From Maribacter vaceletii (GTDB taxonomy: Bacteria > Bacteroidota > Bacteroidia > Flavobacteriales > Flavobacteriaceae): a stretch of DNA of 64,000 nucleotides. Positions 51,437-60,802 of the stretch are shown here, piece by piece. The notes under the pieces were generated by a model. That model was not told the DNA's origin. It did not search any database and saw only the letters and a program-made list of their open reading frames with translations. Within the stretch, counting starts at the first letter, position 1. Each line of letters begins with the position of its first letter. The translations under genes and the position numbers were made by a program. The stretch spans positions 186,001-250,000 of the forward strand of contig NZ_RBIQ01000008.1 of NCBI RefSeq assembly GCF_003634105.1, given 5' to 3'.

Positions 51437-52429
51437 ATGCATTCATTCAGTATCCAAGAGATAAACACTATTTTATCTGGAGAATTAATAGGAGATACTT
51501 CTAAAAAAATTACAGGACTAAATCAATTAAAAAACGCTACTCCAAATCAAATAACTTTTATTGGGAGTAAAAAACATACATCCCATTGGAAAGACTCTAA
51601 GGCATGTGCTGCAATAGTTAGTGAAAACATCAAAGTAGAAGCTAAAGAAAACCAAGCGGTTATTAAAGTAAAGTGTGCAGATTTAGCAATGGCTAAATTA
51701 TTAGGTGTTTTTAGCCCAGAGCCACCTGTGTTTGAAATTGAAATACACCCTACAGCGGTTATTCATGAAACTGCTACTATTAGTAAAGGAGCACAAATTG
51801 GAGCAAATAGCTATATTGGAAAAAATGTTAACATTGCAGAAGGCGTAATAGTATATCCTAATGTTAGTATTTTTGATGATTCTGAAATTGGTGCAAATAC
51901 AACCATTTGGTCTGGAACCGTAATTAGAGAGCGTTCTATAATTGGTGCGCATTGTATTTTTCATAATAATGTAAGTATTGGTGCAGATGGTTTTGGATAT
52001 AGACCAAGTGAAGACGGTAGAGGCCTAGTTAAGATTCCACATATTGGTAATGTTGTAATTGGTAATTATGTGGAAGTTGGTGCTAATTCTTGTATAGACA
52101 GAGGCAAATTTAGCTCTACCATTCTTGGAGACGGCTGTAAAATAGATAATCTAGTACAAATAGGTCATAATTGTGTCTTAGGTCGTTGTTGCATCATGGC
52201 TGGGAGTAGTGGCTTGGCTGGTTCTGTAACTTTGGGAGACGGGGTAATAATAGGAGGTAGCGCCTCAATAAATGACCATACAACTATACACGCTGGTGCA
52301 AAAGTAGGTGCTGGTTCTGGTGTGGTTAGTGATGTTCCTGCTGGTAAAACAGTTTTAGGATATCCTGCTTGTGATTCTAGAGATATGCTTAAACAATGGG
52401 TAGCACTTAGAAGACTGGTTCATAAATAG
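51437..52429 (+). CDS. lpxD: UDP-3-O-(3-hydroxyacyl)glucosamine N-acyltransferase
   Basis: LpxD adds the second acyl chain to UDP-glucosamine in lipid A biosynthesis. The 330-residue protein has the N-terminal uridine-binding domain (about 1-95) and a left-handed beta-helix of hexapeptide repeats (about 105-300). The catalytic His is in QIGHNCVLG, with FHNNVSIGADGFGYRPSEDG and AGSSGLAGSVTLGDG giving the typical LpxD sequence. The gene stands alone, without lpxA or fabZ, so it may be the second LpxD-like enzyme that many flavobacteria carry. Confidence 0.9.
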   Translation: MHSFSIQEINTILSGELIGDTSKKITGLNQLKNATPNQITFIGSKKHTSHWKDSKACAAIVSENIKVEAKENQAVIKVKCADLAMAKLLGVFSPEPPVFEIEIHPTAVIHETATISKGAQIGANSYIGKNVNIAEGVIVYPNVSIFDDSEIGANTTIWSGTVIRERSIIGAHCIFHNNVSIGADGFGYRPSEDGRGLVKIPHIGNVVIGNYVEVGANSCIDRGKFSSTILGDGCKIDNLVQIGHNCVLGRCCIMAGSSGLAGSVTLGDGVIIGGSASINDHTTIHAGAKVGAGSGVVSDVPAGKTVLGYPACDSRDMLKQWVALRRLVHK

Positions 52430-52524
52430 ACTTTTTTCTTCTATTTTTTTTGATTTCTTACTCTTAATTAATCTTGGAGCAATTATATCTTTTTATTTGT
52501 GTAATGTAACACTATAAATGTAGC

Positions 52525-52532
52525 TATCTTTG
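52525..52532 (+). promoter_or_regulatory. Bacteroidota -7 box for the DEAD-box gene
   Basis: TATCTTTG fits TAnnTTTG exactly and ends 14 nt before ATG 52547. A TTTG at 52496-52499 lies 25 nt upstream, slightly beyond the usual spacing. Confidence 0.5.
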
Positions 52533-52546
52533 CCAAAATTTAGTGT

Positions 52547-53902
52547 ATGCAATCTTTTGATGATTTTAAAATAGGAACGCCATTACGCAATGCAATTGCA
52601 GACATGGGGTTTACCCAACCAACACCAATACAATCTAAAGCTTTTCCTGTAATTATGTCGGGTAAAGATATGATTGGTATTGCACAAACTGGAACAGGAA
52701 AAACCTTTGCATATATGCTTCCTGTACTAAACACATTGCCGTATTCAGAAGATATTCATCCTAAAGCTTTAGTCATTGTTCCTACTAGAGAATTAGTATT
52801 ACAAGTAGTAGAAGAGATAGAAAAATTTACCAAATATAAGAACGTAAGAACCTTAGCGGTGTATGGTGGCACCAATATAAATACCCAAAAAATGGCAGTA
52901 ATGCAGGGTGCAGATATTATTGTAGCTACACCAGGGCGTTTATATGATTTAGTCCTTAGTAGAGCTTTACAGCTTAAAATGATTAAAAAATTGGTGATAG
53001 ATGAAGTGGATGTAATGCTAGATTTAGGTTTCCGTTTTCAGCTAACAAATATTATGGATTTGCTTCCAAAGAAAAGGCAAAACATAATGTTCTCCGCAAC
53101 CATGACTAGTGAAATTGAAAGCCTAATAACCAATTTCTTTAAAGATACGCAGAAAGTATCTGTGGCATTAAGTGGCACACCATTAGAAAACATTACACAA
53201 AGTTGTTATGAAGTGCCTAATTTTTATACCAAAGCAAATCTTTTGGTAGACCTTCTTCAAGATGCAGAAGTTTTTCATAAAGTGTTAGTATTTGTTTCTA
53301 ATAAAAAAAGTGCAGACCGTTTGTTTGCGGTTTTAGAAGATATTTATAGTGAAGAAATTTGTTTAATTCACTCTAACAAAACACAAAATTATAGAATACG
53401 TTCTATTCGCCAGTTTGATGAAGGTAAAAACCGAATATTGGTAACTACAGATGTTATGGCGCGTGGTTTAGATTTAGAGGAGATATCTCATGTTATAAAT
53501 TTTGACACCCCATCTTTTCCCGAAAACTATATTCATAGAATTGGTAGAACAGGTAGGGCAGAGAAAAAAGGAAATGCTTTACTGTTCTATACTCCAAAAG
53601 AAGCAGAAGATAAAGAGGCAATAGAGAGTCTTATGGATTTTTCTATTCCAAACATACCCTTTCCAGAACATGTAGAAATTTCTGAAAAGAAAACTCCAGA
53701 AGAAAAGCCAAAAGTGATGGAGCCTAATAATCCTATTAAAATTAAGGATGAAGATATTCCAGGTGCCAGTTTTCATGAGAAATCAGAAAAAAACAAGAAA
53801 ACAAACCAAGGAGGTTCTTACAAAAGAACTATAGAAAAGAAATACAAAAAGAGAAAAACAAAAGGAGATAAAAACTATAACAAAAGAAACAAACGTAAAT
53901 AG
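52547..53902 (+). CDS. DEAD-box RNA helicase (motif II DEVD)
   Basis: The 451-residue helicase shows the Q motif (FTQPTPIQSKAF), motif I AQTGTGKT (about 46-53), Ia PTREL, motif II IDEVDVMLDLGF, motif III SAT in MFSATM, motif V RGLDLEEISHVINFD and motif VI HRIGRTGRAEKKG. Motif II is DEVD instead of DEAD. The C-terminal ~75 residues are a Lys-rich tail (KKYKKRKTKGDKNYNKRNKR) that probably binds RNA. It likely works in ribosome biogenesis or RNA decay, especially in cold. Confidence 0.93.
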   Translation: MQSFDDFKIGTPLRNAIADMGFTQPTPIQSKAFPVIMSGKDMIGIAQTGTGKTFAYMLPVLNTLPYSEDIHPKALVIVPTRELVLQVVEEIEKFTKYKNVRTLAVYGGTNINTQKMAVMQGADIIVATPGRLYDLVLSRALQLKMIKKLVIDEVDVMLDLGFRFQLTNIMDLLPKKRQNIMFSATMTSEIESLITNFFKDTQKVSVALSGTPLENITQSCYEVPNFYTKANLLVDLLQDAEVFHKVLVFVSNKKSADRLFAVLEDIYSEEICLIHSNKTQNYRIRSIRQFDEGKNRILVTTDVMARGLDLEEISHVINFDTPSFPENYIHRIGRTGRAEKKGNALLFYTPKEAEDKEAIESLMDFSIPNIPFPEHVEISEKKTPEEKPKVMEPNNPIKIKDEDIPGASFHEKSEKNKKTNQGGSYKRTIEKKYKKRKTKGDKNYNKRNKRK

Positions 53903-53940
53903 GTTTCTATTTTTTAAAATAGTTTTATTGGATATATTTT

Positions 53941-55494
53941 ATGAGTGATAAAGAAGATATAGAAAACTCGAATAGTATTAGTGAGTCCGAAATAGATAAA
54001 TGTATTTCTGTTTTAGAACATTTAATTAATAATACGGATGAGATTTTTGAAATTTCTAAAGAGAAAAGAACCGCTTTATTAAAAGCTTCGGGTAAACTAT
54101 CTAGACCTAGTAGAGAGGAATTTTCTAGAAGAAAAAAAGATGCTAAAAAAGCACAAAAAAGAAAACAAGCTGCAAGAGATAAAAACGCCCGTAAAGTAAC
54201 CGGAATACGTAGTGCTAGAGAGTCTGTAGTTTTTGTAGCTCCTAAACTATTACCAGAAGCGGAGCTTAAAGAAAAAGACCTACAGGAATTAGAATCTCCT
54301 AGAAACTGCTATGTATGTAAAACACTTTTTACACAATTACATCATTTTTATGATACTATGTGTACCGAATGTGGTGATTTTAATTATGCAAAACGTTTTC
54401 AAACTACTGATTTAGCAGGACAAGTAGCGGTTATTACCGGTTCTAGACTAAAAATAGGATATCATATAACCCTTATGCTTTTACGCGCAGGAGCAACCGT
54501 TATAGCTACCACACGTTTTCCTGTAGATTCTGCCTTACGTTTTTCTAAAGAAGAAGATTTTACGCAATGGGGGCATCGATTAAAAATTCACGGATTAGAT
54601 TTAAGACATATTCCTAGTGTAGAAATCTTCTGTAATTTTATAGAACAAAAATATGAACGCTTAGATATCTTAATAAATAATGCAGCACAAACAGTTCGTA
54701 GACCAGCAGGTTTTTATAAACATTTAATGCCTAATGAAGAATTGTCTATAGAAGAGTTGCCTAAATATGCGGCGGACTTGTTACAAGACCATGCCAATTG
54801 TTTAACAGAACTAAAGCAATTAAGAACTACTGCTTCTCCAAACCAGAATATGCCTGTAACTTGGCATGGCCCAGAACCTGGTATTGGTATCCGCGCTTCT
54901 GCAAAATTATCACAAATACCGTATAGTTTTGACAATTCATTACAAGCGCAAGAAGTGTTTCCTGAAGGCGAGTTAGATGCCGATTTACAACAAGTAGATT
55001 TGCGTAAAACCAATAGTTGGAGGCTTAAATTAGGAGAAATAGAAACTACCGAAATGATAGAGGTGCAATTAGTAAATTCAGTTGCTCCTTTTGTACTTTG
55101 TAATCGTTTGTCTGAGGTAATGAAGAAAGATAATACAGGTAAAAAGCATATCATAAATGTTTCTGCTATGGAAGGTAAATTCCATCGATTCTTCAAAGAA
55201 GATAGGCACCCGCATACCAATATGGCAAAAGCTGCTTTAAATATGCTTACACATACTGCTGCTGGTAGTTTGGCTAAAGATGGTATATATATTAACGCAG
55301 TAGATACGGGTTGGGTTACCGATGAAGACCCTGTAGAATTAGCCAAGAAAAAAGAAGAATTGCATGATTTTCAACCTCCTTTAGATATTGTAGATGGTGC
55401 TGCTAGAGTAATGGATCCTTTAATAGATGGTATTAACACTGGAAAACACTGGTCTGGAAAATTCTTAAAAGACTACCGACCTATAGATTGGTAA
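53941..55494 (+). CDS. SDR-family protein with N-terminal zinc-ribbon region
   Basis: The 517-residue protein has a charged N-terminal helix region (about 1-110) and a Cys-pair segment ([20 protein letters not shown] followed by ECGDF, about 122-146) that looks like a zinc ribbon. A Rossmann SDR domain then covers about 150-515. The cofactor loop is [15 protein letters not shown] instead of TGxxxGIG, and [13 protein letters not shown] is the NNAG-like block. At the active site the segment [13 protein letters not shown] has Thr where the catalytic Tyr is expected four residues before the Lys. Related proteins occur in other bacteria. The reaction is unknown. The MBL-fold gene begins 1 nt after the stop. 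Confidence 0.85.
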   Translation: MSDKEDIENSNSISESEIDKCISVLEHLINNTDEIFEISKEKRTALLKASGKLSRPSREEFSRRKKDAKKAQKRKQAARDKNARKVTGIRSARESVVFVAPKLLPEAELKEKDLQELESPRNCYVCKTLFTQLHHFYDTMCTECGDFNYAKRFQTTDLAGQVAVITGSRLKIGYHITLMLLRAGATVIATTRFPVDSALRFSKEEDFTQWGHRLKIHGLDLRHIPSVEIFCNFIEQKYERLDILINNAAQTVRRPAGFYKHLMPNEELSIEELPKYAADLLQDHANCLTELKQLRTTASPNQNMPVTWHGPEPGIGIRASAKLSQIPYSFDNSLQAQEVFPEGELDADLQQVDLRKTNSWRLKLGEIETTEMIEVQLVNSVAPFVLCNRLSEVMKKDNTGKKHIINVSAMEGKFHRFFKEDRHPHTNMAKAALNMLTHTAAGSLAKDGIYINAVDTGWVTDEDPVELAKKKEELHDFQPPLDIVDGAARVMDPLIDGINTGKHWSGKFLKDYRPIDW

Positions 55495-55495
55495 A

Positions 55496-56629
55496 ATGAA
55501 GAAAAAAATAGTTAAATTTTTTAAACGTATGCTTGCAGGTATTGGAATAACACTTATTGTTATAGGTATTGGTATAACTTTATTCGTGAATTTAAGTCCA
55601 GAATTTGGAGGTTCTCCTTCCAAAGAACAAAAAGAAAAATTTGCAGCCTCTAGTAATTATAAAAAAGGAACATTTATAAATTTGGGAGATGTAAAAATGA
55701 ATATGAATTTTAGCAATTTTACCAAAATGCTGAAACTATATTTTAGCCCACAACCAAACACAATTCCTAAAAAGGATATTACAGTCCAAAAAATTGACTC
55801 TGTTGCAATTGTAGATTATAAAGAACAGACTAGACTAGTTTGGTTTGGACATTCTACTTTTTTATTGCAAATGAATACTAAAAATATCCTAATAGATCCT
55901 ATGTTTGGGAAGGTTCCTGCACCACATCCATTATTAGGAAATAATAGATTTAGTAAAGAACTACCTATAGAAATAGAAAAATTACCAAAGATTGATGCTG
56001 TTATACTATCTCATGACCATTACGATCATTTGGATTATGGTTCTATTCAAAAGTTAAAAGGGAAGGTTTCTCATTTTTATACGCCTTTAGGAGTAGGTGC
56101 ACATTTACAGGCCTGGGGAATACCAAAAGAAAATATTACAGAACTAGATTGGTGGCAAGAAAATACTTTAGACGATTTAAAATTAGTTTGTACTCCCGCA
56201 CAACATTTTTCTGGAAGAGGGCTTAACGACCGTGGAACTACGTTATGGAGTTCATGGGTTATACAATCTTCTACAGAAAACATATTCTTTAGTGGCGATA
56301 GTGGTTATGGGCCTCATTTTAAAGAGATTGGAACTAAATATGGCCCTTTTGATATAGGATTACTAGAATGCGGACAATATAATAAGTTATGGAGTGAAAT
56401 TCATATGATGCCCGAAGAAACCGCACAAGCTGGTATAGATATTAAAGCAAAAACTATTATGCCAATACATTGGGGTGCTTTTAAACTTGCTATGCATTCA
56501 TGGACAGACCCTGTAGAACGTATTTTAAATAAGGCAAACGAACTAAAAATAAATACGATAGTACCGCAAATAGGAGAACCAATTTATTTAAAAGAAAATC
56601 CTAAGAACTCTCTTTGGTGGAAAAATTAA
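55496..56629 (+). CDS. MBL-fold metallohydrolase, NAPE-PLD/RomA-like
   Basis: The 377-residue protein has an N-terminal membrane helix (about 12-32). The beta-lactamase fold carries the zinc motif SHDHYDHLDYG (about 170-180; HxHxDH pattern), preceded by WFGHSTFLLQMNTKNILIDP. CTPAQHFSGRGLNDRG gives another His, FSGDSGYGPHF the bridging Asp, and MPIHWGAFKLA the last His. This arrangement matches N-acyl-phosphatidylethanolamine phospholipase D-like bacterial hydrolases. The natural substrate is unknown. The 3' end overlaps the convergent pseudouridine synthase gene by 29 nt. Confidence 0.9.
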   Translation: MKKKIVKFFKRMLAGIGITLIVIGIGITLFVNLSPEFGGSPSKEQKEKFAASSNYKKGTFINLGDVKMNMNFSNFTKMLKLYFSPQPNTIPKKDITVQKIDSVAIVDYKEQTRLVWFGHSTFLLQMNTKNILIDPMFGKVPAPHPLLGNNRFSKELPIEIEKLPKIDAVILSHDHYDHLDYGSIQKLKGKVSHFYTPLGVGAHLQAWGIPKENITELDWWQENTLDDLKLVCTPAQHFSGRGLNDRGTTLWSSWVIQSSTENIFFSGDSGYGPHFKEIGTKYGPFDIGLLECGQYNKLWSEIHMMPEETAQAGIDIKAKTIMPIHWGAFKLAMHSWTDPVERILNKANELKINTIVPQIGEPIYLKENPKNSLWWKN

Positions 56630-57221
56630 TTTCTAATAAAGTAGAATTGTCTAGTGGTGCTACTGCACCAGGTATCATATTTTCTAAATAAACATCTCCA
56701 ATTCTAACACGAATTAGTCTAAGTGTAGGAAATCCAACTGCTGCCGTCATTTTACGTACTTGTCTAAATTTACCTTCTTTTATAATTATACGTACCCATG
56801 AGTTTGGGCGGTGTCTTCCTAATCGTATTGCTGCATTTGGTAAAGGCATTTCTGGAAGTTCTATTTGTTTTTGAACCTTACAAGGCTTGGTTATATATTT
56901 TTTACCTGAAAAACCTATTTCAACACCTTGTATAAGTTTTGCAATAGCCTCCTCTGTTATTTCACCATCTAATTGTGCTAAATATTCTTTTTCAATTCCA
57001 GATTGGTTTATAGTATCACTCCATTTACCATTGGTAGTTAGTAATAATAAACCTTCCGATTTTTCATCTAATCTACCTACTGGCATAATTCCATCAGGAA
57101 AATCATATAATTCTCCTAAAAAGCTTTTTTTTCTAGTCTGTTTCTCATTGTTAGATACAAACTGACTAAGAACACCATAGGGCTTGTAAAGTTTTAAAAA
57201 AATATCTTCTTTTCGTATCAT
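56601..57221 (-). CDS. pseudouridine synthase, RsuA/RluE family
   Basis: The 206-residue protein has the RsuA/RluB/RluE catalytic motif GRLDEKSEGLLLLT (Asp is the nucleophile, about 55), with KLYKPYGVLSQF before it and GKFRQVRKMTAAVGFPTLRL near the C terminus. There is no N-terminal S4 domain, which favours the RluE branch (23S rRNA) over RsuA or RluB. It converts a specific rRNA uridine to pseudouridine. Convergent with the MBL gene, with a 29-nt overlap of coding regions. Confidence 0.9.
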   Translation of the reverse strand: MIRKEDIFLKLYKPYGVLSQFVSNNEKQTRKKSFLGELYDFPDGIMPVGRLDEKSEGLLLLTTNGKWSDTINQSGIEKEYLAQLDGEITEEAIAKLIQGVEIGFSGKKYITKPCKVQKQIELPEMPLPNAAIRLGRHRPNSWVRIIIKEGKFRQVRKMTAAVGFPTLRLIRVRIGDVYLENMIPGAVAPLDNSTLLEINFSTKESS

Positions 57222-57322
57222 AAATTAAAGCATCAAATTTCAACAATTAATTTAATAAATACTTATGTTTTTATAATAGGATCATTTCTGGCCTAAATCT
57301 TATGATTTACTTTGTAATTTTA

Positions 57323-57409
57323 CTCGATAATCGAGATTTAAATGCTCCGAGGCTTGCCTCGAAATAAAAATTAGTTTCCTAAAAAATGCCTCGTGGGCTT
57401 GCCCCAAGG
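57323..57409. repeat. cluster of three small hairpins (REP-like)
   Basis: Three consecutive dyads are visible: CTCGAT-A-ATCGAG (57323-57335), CGAGGC-TT-GCCTCG (57348-57361), and CCTCGTGGGC-TT-GCCCCAAGG (57389-57409, with a bulge and a mismatch). The last two share the core GGCTTGCC and the ATGC lead-in, so they look like diverged copies of one repeat unit. GC content here is clearly above that of the surroundings. Confidence 0.6.
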
Positions 57410-57434
57410 TAGTATACTAGACCATAATATTTAT

Positions 57435-58559
57435 ATGAAAAAATCAAACTACTCTAAAAGATACGTATTTGCCTTAGCATTTTTTATTTTAATAAGTTCT
57501 TGTAGAGCCCCTAAATCTATAGAGATTGATACCTCAAATGTATTAGTAATCTCTCCTAACCAAGAACATGTCTCTTATGAAGGAAGAATCTTAAGTAACA
57601 AAGCAGAAAATGCTAAAGAAATATATTGGCCTGGCTCCTCTATACGCTTAAATTTTATAGGTACTGCAGCTAAAGCTATTTTAGAAGACCAAAATGGAAC
57701 AAATTATTACAATGTGATAATAGATGGCGTTTTCTCTAAAAAAATTCATTTAGAGAAAGGCAAAAAAGAATATATTCTTGCTACAGATTTGAAAAATGAA
57801 AAGCATACGGTAGAGTTGCATAAGAGAAATGATTGGACCTATGGAAAAACTTTATTCTATGGTTTTAATATAAAAGGCGAAAAAACCCTACCTACTACTA
57901 AAAAAGACCTTTTTATAGAATTTTATGGAAATTCTATTACGGTAGGCTATGGTAATGAAGATTATTCTGGAGATGATTCTTCTTCTGGAGAAGTATCTAA
58001 CAACTACTATTCTTATGCGGCAAGAACTGCTAGAAATTTAAATGCAGAATATAGTTGTATAGCTCTAAGCGGAATAGGTTTAAAAGTAAGCTGGTTTAAT
58101 AGAATAATGCCCGAAATGTATGATGCTCTTAATCCTGAGGACAGCATAACAAGGTGGAATTTTAATAAAAGACAACCAGATGTTGTAGTAATTAATCTTT
58201 TGCAAAATGATTCTTGGATTGTAAACAAACCTACTAATGAAGAGTTTATTCGTCGTTTTGGAAAAAATGCTCCATCAGAACAAGAATATATAGATGCTTA
58301 TGTAGATTTTATAAATAAAATAAAAGGGCATTACCCTAATACTAAAGTAGTATGTTATATGGGGAATATGGATATTACAAAACCAGGTTCTATTTGGCCT
58401 ACTAGAGTAGCCAAAGTAGTTGCTAAATTTCCAAAAAATGTATACATGACAACCGCTCCATATATAGATACGCAAGGATTGGGACACCCTAAAATAGATG
58501 ATCATAAAGTATCGGCTGATATTCTAACCTCTTTTATAAAAAAGGAAGTTTTAAAATAG
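57435..58559 (+). CDS. SGNH/GDSL-type esterase, CE2-like lipoprotein
   Basis: The 374-residue lipoprotein (from ATG 57435, signal LISSC) has an N-terminal jelly-roll (about 30-145, WPGSSIRLNFIGTAAKAIL) and a C-terminal SGNH hydrolase domain. The nucleophile block is FIEFYGNSITVGYGNED, with Ser in the family position, and the His is in GLGHPKIDDHK near the C terminus. The two-domain layout matches carbohydrate esterase family 2 (acetyl xylan/glucomannan esterases). It would remove acetyl groups from plant or algal polysaccharides. The REP-like repeat lies directly upstream. Confidence 0.9.
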   Translation: MKKSNYSKRYVFALAFFILISSCRAPKSIEIDTSNVLVISPNQEHVSYEGRILSNKAENAKEIYWPGSSIRLNFIGTAAKAILEDQNGTNYYNVIIDGVFSKKIHLEKGKKEYILATDLKNEKHTVELHKRNDWTYGKTLFYGFNIKGEKTLPTTKKDLFIEFYGNSITVGYGNEDYSGDDSSSGEVSNNYYSYAARTARNLNAEYSCIALSGIGLKVSWFNRIMPEMYDALNPEDSITRWNFNKRQPDVVVINLLQNDSWIVNKPTNEEFIRRFGKNAPSEQEYIDAYVDFINKIKGHYPNTKVVCYMGNMDITKPGSIWPTRVAKVVAKFPKNVYMTTAPYIDTQGLGHPKIDDHKVSADILTSFIKKEVLK

Positions 58560-58610
58560 CTTAAAATTCTATTGTTTCCTAAAATTACCCTACTTACTCC
58601 TTATTCTACC

Positions 58611-58620
58611 GTGTATACAC
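58611..58620. promoter_or_regulatory. candidate operator upstream of the SDR-CMD-oxidase operon
   Basis: GTGTATACAC is an exact 10-bp palindrome with the GTATAC core, 46 nt before the SDR gene. TAATTTTA (58635-58642) just downstream is one base from a -7 box. Confidence 0.4.
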
Positions 58621-58666
58621 TTACAGCTTGTTCTAATTTTACAGTATAAAATTAAAACAAAATAGT

Positions 58667-59416
58667 ATGAAAAAAAGTGCATTAATTATAGGAGGAAGTA
58701 GTGGAATAGGAAAAGCTACAGCAAAAAAGTTATTATCACAAGGGGTTCAGGTACATGTAGTAGGTACCAATGAAGTAAAACTAAGCAATTTTGCTAAAGA
58801 AGAAAGTGGTTCTTTAGAAACACATAAGGTAGATATTACAAATACGAATGCTGTTCAAGAGCTTATTTCTAAAATAAACAAATTTGATAACTTAGATTAT
58901 TTAGTAAACGCATCTGGTGTTTTTGGGCCTAAAGCTTTCTTAGACCATACAGAAGAAGATTATAACACCTATTTAGATTTAAATCGTGGGTTCTTTTTTA
59001 TTACACAAGCCGCTGCAAAAAAGATGGCAGCAACAAAAGGTGGATCAATCGTAAACGTTGGTTCTATGTGGGCAAAACAAGCTGTAAAAGCAACACCTTC
59101 TAGCGCATATTCTATGCAAAAAGCAGGATTACATAGTCTTACACAACATTTAGCAATGGAACTTGCAGATAGTAATATTAGAGTAAATGCAGTATCTCCT
59201 GCAGTAGTACAAACACCTGTTTATGAAAGTGTTTTTGGAGGTAAAGAAGAGGCTCATGAAGCGTTACAAGGTTTTCATGCTTTTCATCCAATTGGAAGAA
59301 TAGGTACATCTGAAGATATAGCAAATACAATATCTTATCTTTTATCTGATGATGCTGCATGGGTAACTGGTGCTATTTGGGATACAGATGGTGGTGTAAT
59401 GGCTGGAAGAAACTAA
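58667..59416 (+). CDS. short-chain dehydrogenase/reductase
   Basis: The 249-residue classical SDR is complete. It has [12 protein letters not shown] for cofactor binding (about 8-19), NASG in place of NNAG, the catalytic Ser in IVNVGSMWA, and YSMQK with Tyr and Lys (about 150-154). The C terminus reads DTDGGVMAG. It is expected to oxidise or reduce a small alcohol or ketone with NAD(P)H. First gene of a four-gene operon (27 nt to the next). Confidence 0.92.
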   Translation: MKKSALIIGGSSGIGKATAKKLLSQGVQVHVVGTNEVKLSNFAKEESGSLETHKVDITNTNAVQELISKINKFDNLDYLVNASGVFGPKAFLDHTEEDYNTYLDLNRGFFFITQAAAKKMAATKGGSIVNVGSMWAKQAVKATPSSAYSMQKAGLHSLTQHLAMELADSNIRVNAVSPAVVQTPVYESVFGGKEEAHEALQGFHAFHPIGRIGTSEDIANTISYLLSDDAAWVTGAIWDTDGGVMAGRN

Positions 59417-59443
59417 TTTTTTTAACTAAAAAAGTCTTGTATT

Positions 59444-59743
59444 ATGTACGATATGAAACATTTAAATAAATTGGGCGATTTAGGTAAAAATGCTGAAATT
59501 GCAATGAAAGCTTTTCAAGAATTTGACAAAGTAGCATTAGAAGATGGTGCTATTCCTAAAAAATATAAAGAATTAATTGCTATTGCTGTGGCATTAACCA
59601 CACAGTGTCCTTATTGCCTAGAAATTCATGAGAAAAAAGCAGAAGATGCTGGAGCAACTAAAGAAGAACTAGCTGAAGTTACTTTTATTTCGGCGGCTTT
59701 AAGAGCTGGTGCAGCAGTAGTTCACGGTACACATATTATGTAA
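59444..59743 (+). CDS. carboxymuconolactone decarboxylase (AhpD-like) family protein
   Basis: The 99-residue helical protein contains the AhpD signature: TTQCPYCLEIHEKKAEDAG, with the redox CxxC and the His four residues later. GATKEELAEVTFISAALRAG completes the helix pair. Members with CxxC act as thiol-dependent peroxidase partners; members without it are decarboxylases. The CxxC favours the peroxidase or thiol side. It lies between an SDR and a flavin amine oxidase. Confidence 0.9.
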   Translation: MYDMKHLNKLGDLGKNAEIAMKAFQEFDKVALEDGAIPKKYKELIAIAVALTTQCPYCLEIHEKKAEDAGATKEELAEVTFISAALRAGAAVVHGTHIM

Positions 59744-59750
59744 TATTTGC

Positions 59751-60791
59751 ATGAAAAAAAATAAATATGTTATTATAGGAAGCGGAGTCTCGGGCTTATT
59801 AACAGCAAATAAACTGTTACAAGCAGGAGAGTCCGACTTTCTTATTTTAGAAGGTAGAGATAGAATAGGAGGTAGGGTTTATACTGATACTAGTATAGAT
59901 GTAGGCGCTACTTGGTTTCAAGGGCATCATGTGTATTTATCTCAATTGCTTAAAGAGCTTACTATTCCAAGTTTTGATCAATATAGTGATGGTAAAAGTG
60001 TACTAGTATATAATTCTATGGCTCCTGCTCATTATTTTAAAACAGATACTTCTGGTCCCAGTGCACAAAGAATTGTTGGAGGATCAATTTCTTTAATAAA
60101 TGTATTAGCTGAAAAAGTAAAGGATAAAATAATTTGCAATTGCAAAGTAAAACAACTAACAGAAAAAGAAGATACTATTGTAATTGAAACTAATACAAAT
60201 ACTTTTATAGCATCTAAAGTAATTAGTACTATTCCACCAAAATTAGCTACGAGTTTAAAATATACTCCGGAATTACCCAAAGATTTAAAAAAGGTAATGG
60301 ATAAAACACATACCTGGATGAGTAATGCCATAAAAGTTGGCATATCATTTAAAACTCCTTTTTGGAGAACCAAAGGTTTTTCTGGTACTGTTATTGGCCA
60401 AATTGGGCCTGTAATAGAATTATATGACCATTCTAATGCAGATAATACGGAGTTTAGCTTAATGGGTTTTGTAAATGAAGGTTTAAGAGGCACTTCTCCA
60501 GAGAAAAGAAAATCCCGAATTCTTAAATACTTAGAAACGTATTTAGGGGAAGAAATAAGAGAATATACAAACTATATAGAAAAAGATTGGTCTAAGGATA
60601 GATGTACTGCTTGCCAACACTTAAACTCTGTCTACATGAGCCCTGAGTATGGTAATAAAGTTTTTAATTCTACCTATTTTAATAACAAATTACTATTTTC
60701 GGGTACAGAAACTTCGGCTCATTATGGCGGATATTTAGAAGGTGCTGTTTATAGCGGTTTACAAGCAGCTAAAGTAATAATGCAAGAATAA
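59751..60791 (+). CDS. FAD-dependent amine oxidase-like protein
   Basis: The 346-residue flavoprotein has the FAD-binding VIIGSGVSGLLTANKLLQAG (about 8-27), the GRDRIGGRVYT block and DVGATWFQGHH. Its C-terminal SGTETSAHYGGYLEGAVYSG is the typical second flavin motif of monoamine oxidase/phytoene-desaturase-like proteins. It is somewhat shorter than most monoamine oxidases (about 450). Substrate not predictable. It follows the CMD gene by 7 nt and precedes the AraC gene by 11 nt. Confidence 0.9.
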   Translation: MKKNKYVIIGSGVSGLLTANKLLQAGESDFLILEGRDRIGGRVYTDTSIDVGATWFQGHHVYLSQLLKELTIPSFDQYSDGKSVLVYNSMAPAHYFKTDTSGPSAQRIVGGSISLINVLAEKVKDKIICNCKVKQLTEKEDTIVIETNTNTFIASKVISTIPPKLATSLKYTPELPKDLKKVMDKTHTWMSNAIKVGISFKTPFWRTKGFSGTVIGQIGPVIELYDHSNADNTEFSLMGFVNEGLRGTSPEKRKSRILKYLETYLGEEIREYTNYIEKDWSKDRCTACQHLNSVYMSPEYGNKVFNSTYFNNKLLFSGTETSAHYGGYLEGAVYSGLQAAKVIMQE

Positions 60792-60802
60792 CTCTATTAG
60801 TA

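Noticed and set aside
54714-55346. 210-codon open frame on the minus strand inside the SDR gene
   Set aside because: It is fully antisense to a recognisable SDR domain, has Cys/Ser-rich random-like composition and no family features.
57389-57434. Upstream start for the CE2 esterase at 57393
   Set aside because: It would translate the REP-like hairpin as an N terminus and place the lipoprotein signal internally; ATG 57435 gives a normal signal peptide.
60032-60493. 153-codon minus-strand frame
   Set aside because: Antisense to the amine oxidase-like gene, which has clear FAD motifs.
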